64,000 bases of DNA from Hathewaya histolytica (GTDB taxonomy: Bacteria; Bacillota; Clostridia; Clostridiales; Clostridiaceae): positions 372,001-436,000 of the forward strand of contig NZ_LR590481.1 in the NCBI RefSeq assembly GCF_901482605.1. The letters run 5' to 3'. The notes beneath the pieces were generated by a model. That model made no database searches. It saw nothing but the letters and a program-made list of their open reading frames with translations, and was not told where the DNA came from. The position numbers were made by a program, and so were the translations under genes. How positions within the stretch are numbered: the first letter of the stretch is position 1; every line of letters starts with the position of its first letter. Positions 10,707 through 18,958 of the stretch are shown here, in pieces.

Positions 10707-11576
10707 ATGGGAGTATGGGGAACAGCGATTTTTTCAGATGATGTGGCAGATGATATAAGGAGTGAATATAACAGATTATTATCAGTGGGAGCTAGTGATG
10801 AAGAGGCCACATCTATAATATTTAATATGTATTATTTTGATGAATGTGAAGGAACAGAAGATGAACCAATATTTTGGTTTGCCTTAGCTTTAGCTCAATG
10901 GAAAAAAGGAAGATTAACAAAGGATATAAGAGACACTGCTATAAATTTTATAGATAGTGGAGAAGACTTAGAAAGGTGGAATATAAAAGGGGCAGAAAAA
11001 GATTACGAAAAACGTAAAAAGGTATTAAAGAATTTAAAGGAAACTTTATTATCTCCTATGCCGGAAAGAAAAAAGGTAAGAAAACCAACTGTAATAATAT
11101 CGCCTTGGAAACCTGGGGATGTACTATGTTATCAACTAAATAATGAGAAGATAAAAGGTGAAAAGTATTATGGAAAATATGTACTACTTAGAGTTTTAAA
11201 AGTGTTAAAGAAACCTTTTTCGGTCATAAAACAGGAGGAATATTTTCAAGAAGACATATTATTTGCCCTATATGATTGGGTAGGAGACAAACCACCGATA
11301 TCTGATATTACAAAGGAGTTAGAGTATATACCACTTAAAGATTTTGATGATATAGTTCTAGGAAGAATGTATAGTAATTGTGGGAACTTATGGTGGTCTA
11401 AAAGGGAATTAAAAGAAAAAAATATAACTGTTATAGGAAATGATTCATCTTATGAAAATAATATACCAAAGTTTTTCAGAACACATATAACAGAATATTC
11501 TATGTATCATTTTGAGAATATAGATATTTTCTTAAATCAAGCACTATTAGATTTTTCAAAAATGAATAGTAAATAA
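10707..11576 (+). CDS. DUF4259-like orphan immunity paralogue 1
   Basis: This 289-aa protein begins MGVWGTAIFSDDVADDI. An earlier in-frame ATG exists at 10665, but the AGGGGGAAG site fits the ATG at 10707, and the sister copy at 11925 lacks the upstream ATG, so I take 10707. The N-terminal ~110 residues match the immunity protein at 9606 in layout (FWFALALAQWKKGRL against FWFALADTQWNLGRL). The C-terminal half is shared only among the three paralogues and includes SPWKPGDVLCYQLN and a terminal SMYHFENIDIFLNQALLDF. There is no signal or membrane segment, so it is probably cytosolic. No toxin gene precedes it, only the shared promoter module. I infer an orphan immunity protein. Confidence 0.75.
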   Translation: MGVWGTAIFSDDVADDIRSEYNRLLSVGASDEEATSIIFNMYYFDECEGTEDEPIFWFALALAQWKKGRLTKDIRDTAINFIDSGEDLERWNIKGAEKDYEKRKKVLKNLKETLLSPMPERKKVRKPTVIISPWKPGDVLCYQLNNEKIKGEKYYGKYVLLRVLKVLKKPFSVIKQEEYFQEDILFALYDWVGDKPPISDITKELEYIPLKDFDDIVLGRMYSNCGNLWWSKRELKEKNITVIGNDSSYENNIPKFFRTHITEYSMYHFENIDIFLNQALLDFSKMNSK

Positions 11577-11673
11577 CTTAAATTCTGGTTATTAATATTT
11601 CATACGAGCAAAGTATTAAAAAATAATTTTTAATTATTTAAGGTTATTAGAATTTTAATTAAAGTATATTTTT

Positions 11674-11711
11674 ACTTCTAAGAATGGTTGCACATTCTTA
11701 GAAGTTTTTTA
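11674..11711 (+). terminator. Terminator after paralogue 1
   Basis: Perfect 13-base arms ACTTCTAAGAATG / CATTCTTAGAAGT around GTTGCA, followed by TTTTTT. The same hairpin is repeated after paralogue 2 at 12915. Confidence 0.92.
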
Positions 11712-11771
11712 TTTAGGAAAAAGTTAGGATAGTATCTTTTATAATTGTATATGAAAATATTACTTATATTC

Positions 11772-11835
11772 TAGGTATAAGAAGTCTTGCGACAAGATAA
11801 ACTAGATTTCTACAAACACAAAATTATATAATATG
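11772..11835 (+). promoter_or_regulatory. Promoter module copy C
   Basis: TTTCTACAAA at 11807-11816 and TATAAT at 11827-11832 with the standard 20-bp offset. The upstream arm has decayed (TAGGTATAAG at 11772) but the CGACAAGATAA spacer block is recognisable. Confidence 0.65.
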
Positions 11836-11924
11836 GCTTGCTATATTAAAATTAATTAAGGCTAAGAAGTAAAATAATATAAATAAGCATAGAAAAAATA
11901 ACAAATACAATAGGGGGAAATTCA

Positions 11925-12797
11925 ATGGGAGCATGGGGAACAGCAATTTTTTCAGATGATGTAGCAGATGATATAAGAAGTGAATATAACAGTTTATTAT
12001 CAGTGGGAGCTACCGATGAAGAAGCTACATCTATAATATTTAACATGTATTATTTTGATGAATGTGAGGGAACAGAGGATGAACCAATATTCTGGTTTGG
12101 CTTAGCTTTAGCACAATGGAAAAAAGGGAGACTAACAAAGGATATAAGGGATGCTGCTATAGATTTTATAGATAGTGGAGAAGACTTAGAAAGATGGAAT
12201 ATAAAAGGGGCAGAAAAAGATTACGAAAAACGTAAAAAGGTATTAGAAAATTTAAGAGAAACTTTATTATCTCCCATGCCAGAAAGAAAAAAGGTAAGAA
12301 AACCAACTGTAATAATATCTCCTTGGAAACCTGGGGATGTACTATGTTATCAACTAAATCATGAGAAGATAAAAGGTGAAAAGTATTATGGAAAATATGT
12401 ATTACTTAGAGTTTTAAAGATATTAAGATATCCTTTTTCTGTTTTAAAGCAAGATGAGTATTTTGAAGAAAAAGTACTATTTGCTTTATATGATTGGTCA
12501 GGAGATGAAATACCAACATCTGATATTACAAAGTATTTAGAGTATATACCATTAAGAGATTACGAAGATATAGTTCTAGGAAGGATGTATAGTAACTGTG
12601 GAAGGTTAAGCTGGTGGTCTAAAAGAGAGTTAAAGGATAAAAATATAACTGTAATAGGGCATGATTCTTCTTATGAAGATCATATACCAAAGTTTTTTAA
12701 AACAGGGGAAACGGAATATTCTATGTATCATTTCGAGAATATAGAGATTTTCTTAAATCAAGCACTATTAGATTTTTCAAAAATGAATAGTAAATAA
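11925..12797 (+). CDS. DUF4259-like orphan immunity paralogue 2
   Basis: This 290-aa sister of 10707-11576 differs mainly in the central and C-terminal parts (for example FGLALAQ for FALALAQ, SGDEIPTSDITKYLEY for VGDKPPISDITKELEY). Its start (MGAWGTAIFSDD behind AGGGGGAAA) is unambiguous, because the upstream ATG present in the other copies reads ATA here. Promoter, gene and terminator together were duplicated from the preceding copy, giving a tandem unit of roughly 1.2 kb. It is presumed cytosolic. No toxin gene is adjacent. Confidence 0.75.
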   Translation: MGAWGTAIFSDDVADDIRSEYNSLLSVGATDEEATSIIFNMYYFDECEGTEDEPIFWFGLALAQWKKGRLTKDIRDAAIDFIDSGEDLERWNIKGAEKDYEKRKKVLENLRETLLSPMPERKKVRKPTVIISPWKPGDVLCYQLNHEKIKGEKYYGKYVLLRVLKILRYPFSVLKQDEYFEEKVLFALYDWSGDEIPTSDITKYLEYIPLRDYEDIVLGRMYSNCGRLSWWSKRELKDKNITVIGHDSSYEDHIPKFFKTGETEYSMYHFENIEIFLNQALLDFSKMNSK

Positions 12798-12914
12798 CTT
12801 AAATTCTGCTTATTAATATTTTATATGTGCAAAGTATTAAAAAGTAATTTTTGAGCGTTTTACGTTATTAGAATCTTAGATTAAATAAGATAATTTTAAT
12901 TAAAGTATACTTTT

Positions 12915-12952
12915 ACTTCTAAGAATGGTTGCACATTCTTAGAAGTTTTTTA
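12915..12952 (+). terminator. Terminator after paralogue 2
   Basis: Same 13-base-arm hairpin as at 11674 (ACTTCTAAGAATG / CATTCTTAGAAGT) followed by TTTTTT. Confidence 0.92.
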
Positions 12953-13012
12953 TTTAGGAAAAAGTTAGGATAGTATCTTTTATAATTGTAAATGAAAATA
13001 TTACTTATATTC

Positions 13013-13076
13013 TAGGTATAAGAAGTCTTGCGACAAGATAAACTGGATTTCTACAAATACGAAATTATATAATATG
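13013..13076 (+). promoter_or_regulatory. Promoter module copy D
   Basis: TTTCTACAAA (13048-13057) and TATAAT (13068-13073), 20 bp offset. It now drives only a truncated paralogue start (13165) followed by Rhs debris and the immunity gene at 13515. Confidence 0.65.
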
Positions 13077-13164
13077 GCTTAATATAGTAAAATAGATTAA
13101 AATTATGAATTAAAATAATATAAATAAGCATAGAAAACATAACAAATTCATAGGGGAAAATTTA

Positions 13165-13200
13165 ATGGGAGCATGGAATATAGTTAAAATCTATAAGTGA
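13165..13200 (+). pseudogene. Truncated start of a fourth DUF4259-like paralogue fused to Rhs debris
   Basis: Leader, AGGGGAAAA site and the first four codons (MGAW) match the paralogues. The sequence then jumps into DNA homologous to the Rhs gene near 8445 and stops at TGA after 11 codons (MGAWNIVKIYK). The breakpoint is close to 13177. Confidence 0.75.
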
Positions 13201-13436
13201 AAACAATAAAAATATATCATCCAATATAATAGTTTTGGAATAAGAATAGAGAAAAATGTAGATGGTAAAGAGTATTTCTATATAAGAAACGTCCAAAATG
13301 ATATAATAGCATTAACAGATAAATCAGAAAAAGAAGTGTAACTTATAACTATGATACCTGAGGAAAGCTGATATTCATAGAAGGGGTTTTAAAGGGTACG
13401 GTAGGAATAAAGAATTCATATAGGTATAAGGGAATT
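13183..13436 (+). pseudogene. Rhs-core fragment with internal deletion
   Basis: Matches the intact Rhs gene in two blocks: 13183-13267 corresponds to ~8447-8532, then it skips about 130 bp and 13268-13436 corresponds to ~8661-8828. It carries stop codons and small indels in the toxin frame, so it is not translated as Rhs. It is the footprint of a displaced Rhs 3' end. Confidence 0.8.
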
Positions 13437-13440
13437 TTGT

Positions 13441-13515
13441 TTGGTAAAAGTAGCATATGATGCAGATACGGGAGATATAAGAACTGGATATCCAATAATA
13501 GGAGGATATAGATAA
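13441..13515 (+). pseudogene. Toxin-tail remnant directly before an orphan immunity gene
   Basis: The frame reads VKVAYDADTGDIRTGYPI and ends GGYR, stop. The stop overlaps the next ATG (TAATG), the compact junction typical of toxin-immunity pairs. The ending recalls the TxYP ends of some secreted RNase tips, but the piece is too short to classify. Confidence 0.5.
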
Positions 13516-14090
13516 TGAATAAAGAAGAGTTTAAGATAATTTTAGAACCAGAATTTTATGAGGACATGGCTGAAGATTTTGATAATGGAAATCTATTATA
13601 TAATCCATGGACTAATGTATATATTAAAATAAACGATAACAATTTTTTTAAAGAAGAATGCTTAGATCCAAAGTTACGTTTAGGTACAGGGTTTTATGGG
13701 CCATTATATGTATTTATTGAACAACTTATAAGCCTACCATATCAATTAAATAAAGATGGAAAAGTATTGTATACAGATCCTGAAGAGCAAATTTATGGAG
13801 CACTTGTATTTGAGAAAAAAGGAGAACATGTAATAATAGCTGATATCGATGATAATAACTGGTATAAAAAAGAAGGGGTTTGGTATGATGGAGAAAAACT
13901 AGTATATTCATCACCAGATAAAGTGCCTATGTCTAAAAATAATGTTGTAGAATATGATGCATTTAAGAAGGGATGTATAGAAGGTGTAGAGGATGTATTA
14001 AGCAAGCTAGTTTTAAAATATCCCCAAATAGAATATACTAGTGGATACAGAAATTTAAAAGAGAACTTTAAAAAATATAAAGATTTATAA
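13515..14090 (+). CDS. Orphan immunity-type protein, family not recognised
   Basis: This 191-aa, acidic, leaderless protein (MNKEEFKIILEPEFYEDMAE) starts with an ATG overlapping the stop of the toxin-tail remnant and is preceded by AGGAGG. It has a single globular composition with no membrane segment and no motif I can name. The position right behind a toxin tail strongly suggests it neutralised that lost tip. It is followed by a terminator hairpin at 14194. Confidence 0.7.
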   Translation: MNKEEFKIILEPEFYEDMAEDFDNGNLLYNPWTNVYIKINDNNFFKEECLDPKLRLGTGFYGPLYVFIEQLISLPYQLNKDGKVLYTDPEEQIYGALVFEKKGEHVIIADIDDNNWYKKEGVWYDGEKLVYSSPDKVPMSKNNVVEYDAFKKGCIEGVEDVLSKLVLKYPQIEYTSGYRNLKENFKKYKDL

Positions 14091-14193
14091 ATAATATGAT
14101 AGCAGAATGTAAACAAACCAGAGGGCTAGTGAGGTGCATTAAAATAGATAATATAACATAGGATTATTCATAATTATATAGGATATTTTATTT

Positions 14194-14240
14194 AAACTGT
14201 TTCAAGATAATTAAAAGCTTATTTTGAAACAGTTTTTTTA
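14194..14240 (+). terminator. Terminator hairpin, repeated at 19617
   Basis: AAACTGTTTCAA (14194-14205) pairs with TTGAAACAGTTT (14224-14235), followed by a T run. The surrounding ~110 bp is repeated near 19595-19700. The rest of 14241-14438 holds no gene I can support. Confidence 0.8.
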
Positions 14241-14438
14241 TGCTTAGTTTTAAGATATTAGTTATAACATATACAGTTTAGCAAAAGTTTATGTATAGTA
14301 ATGTCTAGTAAATAATTTAATAAACTTTTGGTTAACTGCAATGGTGATACCAATTAACGGCATATAGTTTAAAGTAGTAACTATTTTAGTTAGATACATG
14401 GCTGCTGTACGTAAATTAGTTACCATTTAAATAAAATG

Positions 14439-14656
14439 ATTCTGGAATAAGAACAGGGAAATATGTTGTTACAACTATACAAGCAGTAAATGTAACAGGT
14501 ACAGTACATGCTAAAATTGATGGGGTAAATCATTGTAGTGTTATACCAACTAAGCCACTGACTATTAGTGACTGGATTATGTCTAGACTTAATGCAGAGA
14601 ATGCCACACATCCATATACATCCATAATTAAAGCAATATTTTGGGACGGAAGGTAG
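14439..14656 (+). pseudogene. Rhs junction plus tail of a second lost toxin tip
   Basis: The first ~20 bp (ATGATTCTGGAATAAGAACA) match the Rhs gene near 8494. After a break the frame reads VNVTGTVHAKIDGVNHCSVI and ends HPYTSIIKAIFWDGR, stop at 14654-14656. It is a toxin C-terminus without its body, placed just ahead of the DUF5071-like gene. I do not recognise the toxin family. Confidence 0.6.
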
Positions 14657-14666
14657 GAGGATAAAG

Positions 14667-15113
14667 ATGGATAGTAATATATTATTAAATTTAAGTTGGA
14701 ATCTTAGTTTGGATATTCAGGAGGAAGCTATTTGTAACATTGCTTCAATAATAGACTTAAATCCAAAGGAATTATTACAACCAGGCAGTAAAGAATATTG
14801 GCAAAATGCAGCAAAGGTTTTATTTAAATTGGGTTATCCTAAAATAAGAGAAGTAATACCAGGATTATTAAGATGGTTACAGGATATTAACTGGCCTGGT
14901 TCAAATATAGTGATGGAAGTTTTGGGGACAATACCTAAACATGTATTTATTCCATACTTAGAGGATGCTGTTATAGAATCCTTAAGTGAGGATGATGATA
15001 TATGGATAGAGGGTTTGTCATATTTTTTAGAACAGTTTGATTTAAAAGAGAGTAACTTTACATCGAAGGAGGTATATTTAGCTTTGGTGAAAGGGAGTGA
15101 GTTTTGGAAATAG
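14667..15113 (+). CDS. DUF5071-like orphan immunity protein
   Basis: This 148-aa protein starts at ATG 14667, 10 bp after the remnant toxin stop, with AGGAGG at 14655-14660. The stretch PGLLRWLQDINWPGSNIVME is the hallmark of DUF5071 proteins, helical HEAT-like domains common in immunity clusters. There is no signal peptide and it is presumably cytosolic. Its former partner is the tip whose last residues survive at 14439-14656. Confidence 0.7.
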   Translation: MDSNILLNLSWNLSLDIQEEAICNIASIIDLNPKELLQPGSKEYWQNAAKVLFKLGYPKIREVIPGLLRWLQDINWPGSNIVMEVLGTIPKHVFIPYLEDAVIESLSEDDDIWIEGLSYFLEQFDLKESNFTSKEVYLALVKGSEFWK

Positions 15114-15244
15114 TATCTTATTCTGTAGTGAGAGCTGATTATCAGTTGAAAAAGGTGTTCTAAAAACTCTGCTTTGATATCGAAAAGGAGATACTAGAGC
15201 ACTACCCTAGGAAAGTATAAGTTAATCAATAAAACCTCATAAAA

Positions 15245-15415
15245 TGGCATACACCTGATTTAGATGCTATTATGAAGCATGGTAGTGAATGTAATTTAGG
15301 GAGTGTCTGGATTGCGTAAATTACAGTTGGTAAGAAATTACTTGGTCAAGATTTAAATTTTTATAAAAGGACAAATAATATTACTCATAGACCTTTATTA
15401 AGAGGAGAGAAGTAA
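15245..15415 (+). pseudogene. Remnant of a third toxin tip with internal stop
   Basis: The frame reads WHTPDLDAIMKHGSECNLGS, hits TAA at 15317-15319 and continues ITVGKKLLGQDLNFYKRTNN to a final TAA at 15413. A ribosome site and an 8-codon start (MIVEEYQV, 15417-15443) follow, the stub of a deleted immunity gene that joins the repeat beginning at about 15443. The stretch 15114-15244 has no recognisable gene. Confidence 0.5.
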
Positions 15416-15442
15416 AATGATAGTAGAGGAATATCAAGTATA

Positions 15443-15577
15443 GAGGTTTTTTAATTTTAAAAAGAATTTTGTTAAATCTAAAATTAACATATCTAAAAAC
15501 CATATAAATTGATTTGTAGAAAAACTTTTATGACAAAATATTCGGGATTTCTACAAACATAAAATTATATAATAAGG
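15443..15577 (+). repeat. ~135-bp leader repeat containing promoter module copy E
   Basis: Nearly the same sequence occurs at 26021-26155, and a more diverged form precedes 10640. It contains TTTGTAGAAA (15513-15522), TTTCTACAAA (15548-15557) and TATAAT (15568-15573), that is, the 35-bp inverted-arm spacing and the 20-bp offset to the -10. Confidence 0.75.
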
Positions 15578-15651
15578 CTTAGTAAGAAGGAGTGATATAT
15601 TATTATTTTATAATGTCCTTCATATAGAAGAATAGTGGAGGTAGACTAAAA

Positions 15652-16466
15652 TTGAAAGAAAAGGTATGGATATATATACCCCAAGTTTATAAAGAAATGC
15701 TACTTCAGTGGCAAGAATATTATGTTTATGATACAGAAGATAGCAAAAATGGAAAGTTAGTAGCTTATAATTTTTATACTCATTCAAAAGACTATAAGGA
15801 TTTAATTGCATTTTTACAGGAAAATAATATTTACAGCTATATTTTTAGGAGAATATATAATTTTAGTAAAAAGGAATTGGAAAACTCTGAGATTCTTTGG
15901 TTTTGGACAGATGATTATGCGAAGGACTCTTATGTAGTTGATTCAAAAGATAATAAATGCTATAAATGTGGAACAAATAAATTATCATTATATAGGACAA
16001 AGATTCATGTTGATTATAAAAAATAAAGAAGTATGATATTATGTCAACATATGTTGGAGGTATAGAAACTATTGTGTCAGAAAAAGTAAAACTTTTATTT
16101 GAAAAAGAAAATGTTTCTGGAGTAGAATATGAGCCTATTTATCAGATGGGGAAAGAAAATAAGATAGTTAATGGATTTTATCACTTGATATTGCATGAAG
16201 GTATTGGAGAGATAATAGAGCCATCTATTATAGAAAAGGGACAATTATGTCATGAATGTGGAGAATATGAATATTTTCTATGTAAAACCCTTCTAAATTT
16301 TAATAGAGAAACGTGGAAAGAACTTGATATTTGCTATACACAAAATTGGTTTGGAGGTTCACTTAGTAAGTTTAAAGACATAATTATTTCAAATAAATTA
16401 TATAAAATTTTAGTAGAAAATAATATAAAAAATGTATATTTTCAACCAGCATATTTTGTAGATTAG
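15652..16466 (+). pseudogene. Double-CXXCG-motif protein gene split by a frameshift
   Basis: The 5' half (TTG or an upstream start near 15652, 124 codons) ends with CYKCGT and stops at 16024-16026. The 3' half (141 codons from 16041) contains CHECGEYEY. Joined, they give one ~270-aa protein with the paired CXXCG cysteines of the double-CXXCG family, which includes immunity proteins of secreted toxins. The frames meet at an A6 run (16018-16023), where a one-base change would restore continuity (VDYKK then IKKYDIMSTYVGG). A copy of the last ~190 bp lies at 21107. As it stands it is broken unless two products are made. Confidence 0.7.
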
Positions 16467-16642
16467 TAATTTAATATAGTTACAATGATATAAAGCTTAA
16501 ATAGAGAAAAGTAGTTAAAATTAATTGTTTTTATCTTATTTTTAGGAAAGAGTTAGGATTGTATATTTTATAATCATATTAATTATAAATTAATACTATA
16601 ATAAATTTGTTATAATTGTGTATGAAAATATTACTTATATTC

Positions 16643-16706
16643 TAGGTATAAGAAGTCTTGCGACAAGATAAACTAGATTTCTATAAACACAAAATTATAT
16701 AATAAG
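16643..16706 (+). promoter_or_regulatory. Promoter module copy F
   Basis: TTTCTATAAA (16678-16687, one mismatch) and TATAAT (16698-16703), 20-bp offset. The upstream ~60 bp closely match copies C and D. Confidence 0.65.
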
Positions 16707-16795
16707 ACTTAATATAGTAAAATAAATTAAAATTATGAAGTAAAACAATATAAATGAGCATAGAAAAAATAACAAATACAATAGGGGGAAGTTCA

Positions 16796-17668
16796 ATGGG
16801 AGCATGGGGAACAGCGATTTTTTCAGATGATGTGGCAGATGATATAAGAAGTGAATATAACAGTTTATTATCAGTGGGAGCTAGCGATGAAGAGGCCACA
16901 TCTATAATATTTAATATGTATTATTTTGATGAATGTGAAGGAACAGAGGATGAACCAATATTTTGGTTTGCTTTAGCATTAGCACAATGGAAAAAAGGAA
17001 GATTAACGGAGGATATAAGAGACGCTGCTATAGAGTTTATAAATATTGGTGACGATTTAGAAAGATGGAATATAAAAGGGGCAGAAAAAGATTACGAAAA
17101 ACGTAAAAAGGTATTAGAAAATTTAAGAGAAACTTTATTATCTCCCATGCCAGAGAGAAAGAAAGTAAGAAAACCAACTGTAATAATATCTCCTTGGAAA
17201 CCTGGGGATGTATTATGTTATCAACTAAATCATGAGAAGATAAAAGGTGAAAAGTATTATGGAAAATATGTATTACTTAGAGTTTTAAAGGTATTAAGAA
17301 ATCCTTTTTCTGTGTTAAAACAAGATGAGTATTTTCAAGAACGTATATTATTTGGTCTATATGATTGGTCAGGGGATAAACCACCTACATATGATATTAC
17401 GAATAATTTAGAGTACATACCATTGCAGGATTATGAGGATATGGTTCTTGGAAGAAGGTATGGTAATTGTGGAATGCTCAGTTGGTGGGCTAAAAGGGAA
17501 TTAAAAGAAAGGAATATAACTGTAATAGGGAATGATGCTTCTTATGCAGATAATATACCAAAGTTTTTTAGGATAGGGTTAACGGAGTGTCCTATGTATC
17601 ATTTTGAGAACATAGATATTTTCTTAAATCAAGCACTATTAGATTTTTCAAAAACGAATAATAAATAA
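16796..17668 (+). CDS. DUF4259-like orphan immunity paralogue 3
   Basis: This 290-aa protein begins MGAWGTAIFSDDVADDI behind AGGGGGAAG. The in-frame ATG at 16754 is less likely, for the reason given by copy 2. It shares the whole length with the copies at 10707 and 11925. Substitutions cluster in the middle and near the C-terminus (DMVLGRRYGNCGMLSWWAKR against DIVLGRMYSNCGRLSWWSKR), where toxin contact would be expected. It lies about 4 kb from its tandem sisters, with other immunity genes inserted between. It has no membrane or export signal. Confidence 0.75.
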   Translation: MGAWGTAIFSDDVADDIRSEYNSLLSVGASDEEATSIIFNMYYFDECEGTEDEPIFWFALALAQWKKGRLTEDIRDAAIEFINIGDDLERWNIKGAEKDYEKRKKVLENLRETLLSPMPERKKVRKPTVIISPWKPGDVLCYQLNHEKIKGEKYYGKYVLLRVLKVLRNPFSVLKQDEYFQERILFGLYDWSGDKPPTYDITNNLEYIPLQDYEDMVLGRRYGNCGMLSWWAKRELKERNITVIGNDASYADNIPKFFRIGLTECPMYHFENIDIFLNQALLDFSKTNNK

Positions 17669-17699
17669 TTCAATAAAAGTTTAATTGAATTTAATAATA

Positions 17700-17911
17700 A
17701 AAACTTTTCAAAAGGATTATTTAATTGGAAATACCCATATTTTCCTGATGATTTATGTTTCTTATTGGTAACAGTTATAATTATATATGAATAACGTCCC
17801 TACCATACTGAAATACCAGATTTACATAAAGGTCAATACTATCATATTAACAGTCTAGAATCTAGGTATAATTGTTTTATTCCAGGAGATTTACCTAATA
17901 TACTTAAATAA
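17700..17911 (+). pseudogene. Degraded coding fragments, unidentified
   Basis: Two stretches look protein-like: NWKYPYFPDDLCFLLVTVII ending at TAA near 17794, then, in another frame, HTEIPDLHKGQYYHINSLES ending at TAA 17909-17911. A ribosome site for the next gene follows within 20 bp, so this may be another toxin or immunity remnant. The family is not recognised. Confidence 0.35.
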
Positions 17912-17954
17912 TATAAGGAGCTTAATCAATGAATAATACAAAAAATTGTTAGTT

Positions 17955-18239
17955 ATGAATGTTGAAGGTACGGAGTTTGATGAAGAAAATAAGGGAACTA
18001 TTACACTTGCGATTTTAGGAAAACCTATGATTGAGCTAGAAATTAACTCTAAAGAAAATGGAGAAGCTAAAATTTATATTAATTATAAGCAAGCACAAGA
18101 AATGATTTTGTCTTTAAAAAACGTAATAGATACAATGATTAATAAAGAAATAAAGTTCAAATCACAAGAATTAAAAAATATAAATACATTACCTATTAAA
18201 AATGATGGAATAATTGGGGTAAATGTAGTAACTAAGTAG
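17955..18239 (+). CDS. Small orphan immunity-type protein, probably frameshifted at its start
   Basis: A good ribosome site (AAGGAG) serves ATG 17929, but that frame stops after seven codons (MNNTKNC). One extra A in the A6 run would join it to the open frame LVMNVEGTEFDEENKGTITL, which runs to 18239. As sequenced, translation would have to begin at TTG 17946 or ATG 17955, giving ~94-97 residues. The protein is acidic and cytosolic. I do not recognise the family, and its function in immunity is inferred only from its neighbours. Confidence 0.5.
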   Translation: MNVEGTEFDEENKGTITLAILGKPMIELEINSKENGEAKIYINYKQAQEMILSLKNVIDTMINKEIKFKSQELKNINTLPIKNDGIIGVNVVTK

Positions 18240-18256
18240 TAGAGGGGAGATAAAAA

Positions 18257-18700
18257 ATAGAAAAACCAAATAAAGCAGTTGAAATTTTAAAAAAATCGGG
18301 ATGGGATATTTCTCGTAATATTGATATTTCAGTTTATGAGAAAGCATATAAGAGTGAAGGTTACAATCTAAGTGAGCTTAATATAGAATTTTTAAAGCGA
18401 TTTGGAGGATTGGATATAATTATACCAGCCTTCAGAAGACCTAAGTCTACCGATAAAATATATATTGACCCTATCAGAGGTGTTAATGGTATTTATAGGG
18501 GGAATGTACTTGATTATGAAGAGAGAATTGGAAAATCAGTTGTAGTTATTGGAGAAACACAGAATGAACAATTGGTTCTCTTAATGTCTGAAAATGGGGA
18601 GTTTTATGTTGCATTTGATGATTATTTGGCTAAACTAGGCAATAATATTTATGAAGTTCTGGATACTTTTTGTGAAAGTAAACAACCTATAGAAGTGTAA
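18257..18700 (+). CDS. SUKH-3-like immunity protein with ATA in place of the start codon
   Basis: The full frame reads KAVEILKKSGWDISRNIDIS, a domain with EFLKRFGGLDII, then YEERIGKSVVVIGE and a closing DDYLAKLGNNIYEVLDTFCE. This is the layout of SUKH-3 immunity proteins (about 145 aa). AGGGGAG stands 8 bp before an ATA codon at 18257-18259, exactly where ATG is expected. The first ATG in frame is at 18410 and would drop the N-terminal third. So either ATA is used weakly or the gene is a recent start-loss pseudogene. It sits 18 bp behind the previous gene. Confidence 0.6.
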   Translation: MEKPNKAVEILKKSGWDISRNIDISVYEKAYKSEGYNLSELNIEFLKRFGGLDIIIPAFRRPKSTDKIYIDPIRGVNGIYRGNVLDYEERIGKSVVVIGETQNEQLVLLMSENGEFYVAFDDYLAKLGNNIYEVLDTFCESKQPIEV

Positions 18701-18804
18701 TATAGTTTAACAGGGAGTGTATCACAATGCAGTCATATATTTAAAAATGCAAGTGTTAATATATTTCAAGTTAAAGATGATTCAAATGGGGATTTTAAGA
18801 AAAA

Positions 18805-18842
18805 TATTTCTATATAAGAAATAGACAAAATGATATAATTAA
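18805..18842 (+). pseudogene. Short Rhs-core fragment
   Basis: The sequence around TTTCTATATAAGAAATAGAC matches the Rhs gene near 8675-8705. It marks another junction left by recombination. Nothing else in 18701-18958 is identifiable. Confidence 0.5.
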
Positions 18843-18958
18843 ACAAATATTTAGGTAGCGTAAGATTTGATTCATATATAAAGAAATAGTAATGGGGTTA
18901 TGAGGTTTACGGGATTTGTTTTAGCTTTAGGATATAGAATGTGGGGTTAATATATATT

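Noticed and set aside
14420-14611. Minus-strand open frame opposite the toxin remnant
   Set aside because: No ribosome site, Cys-rich random composition. The plus strand clearly holds the remnant tail.
16018-16026. Programmed -1 frameshift in the double-CXXCG gene
   Set aside because: The codons TAT AAA AAA TAA do not form a proper X XXY YYZ heptamer and no downstream pseudoknot is apparent. An indel in the A run is preferred.
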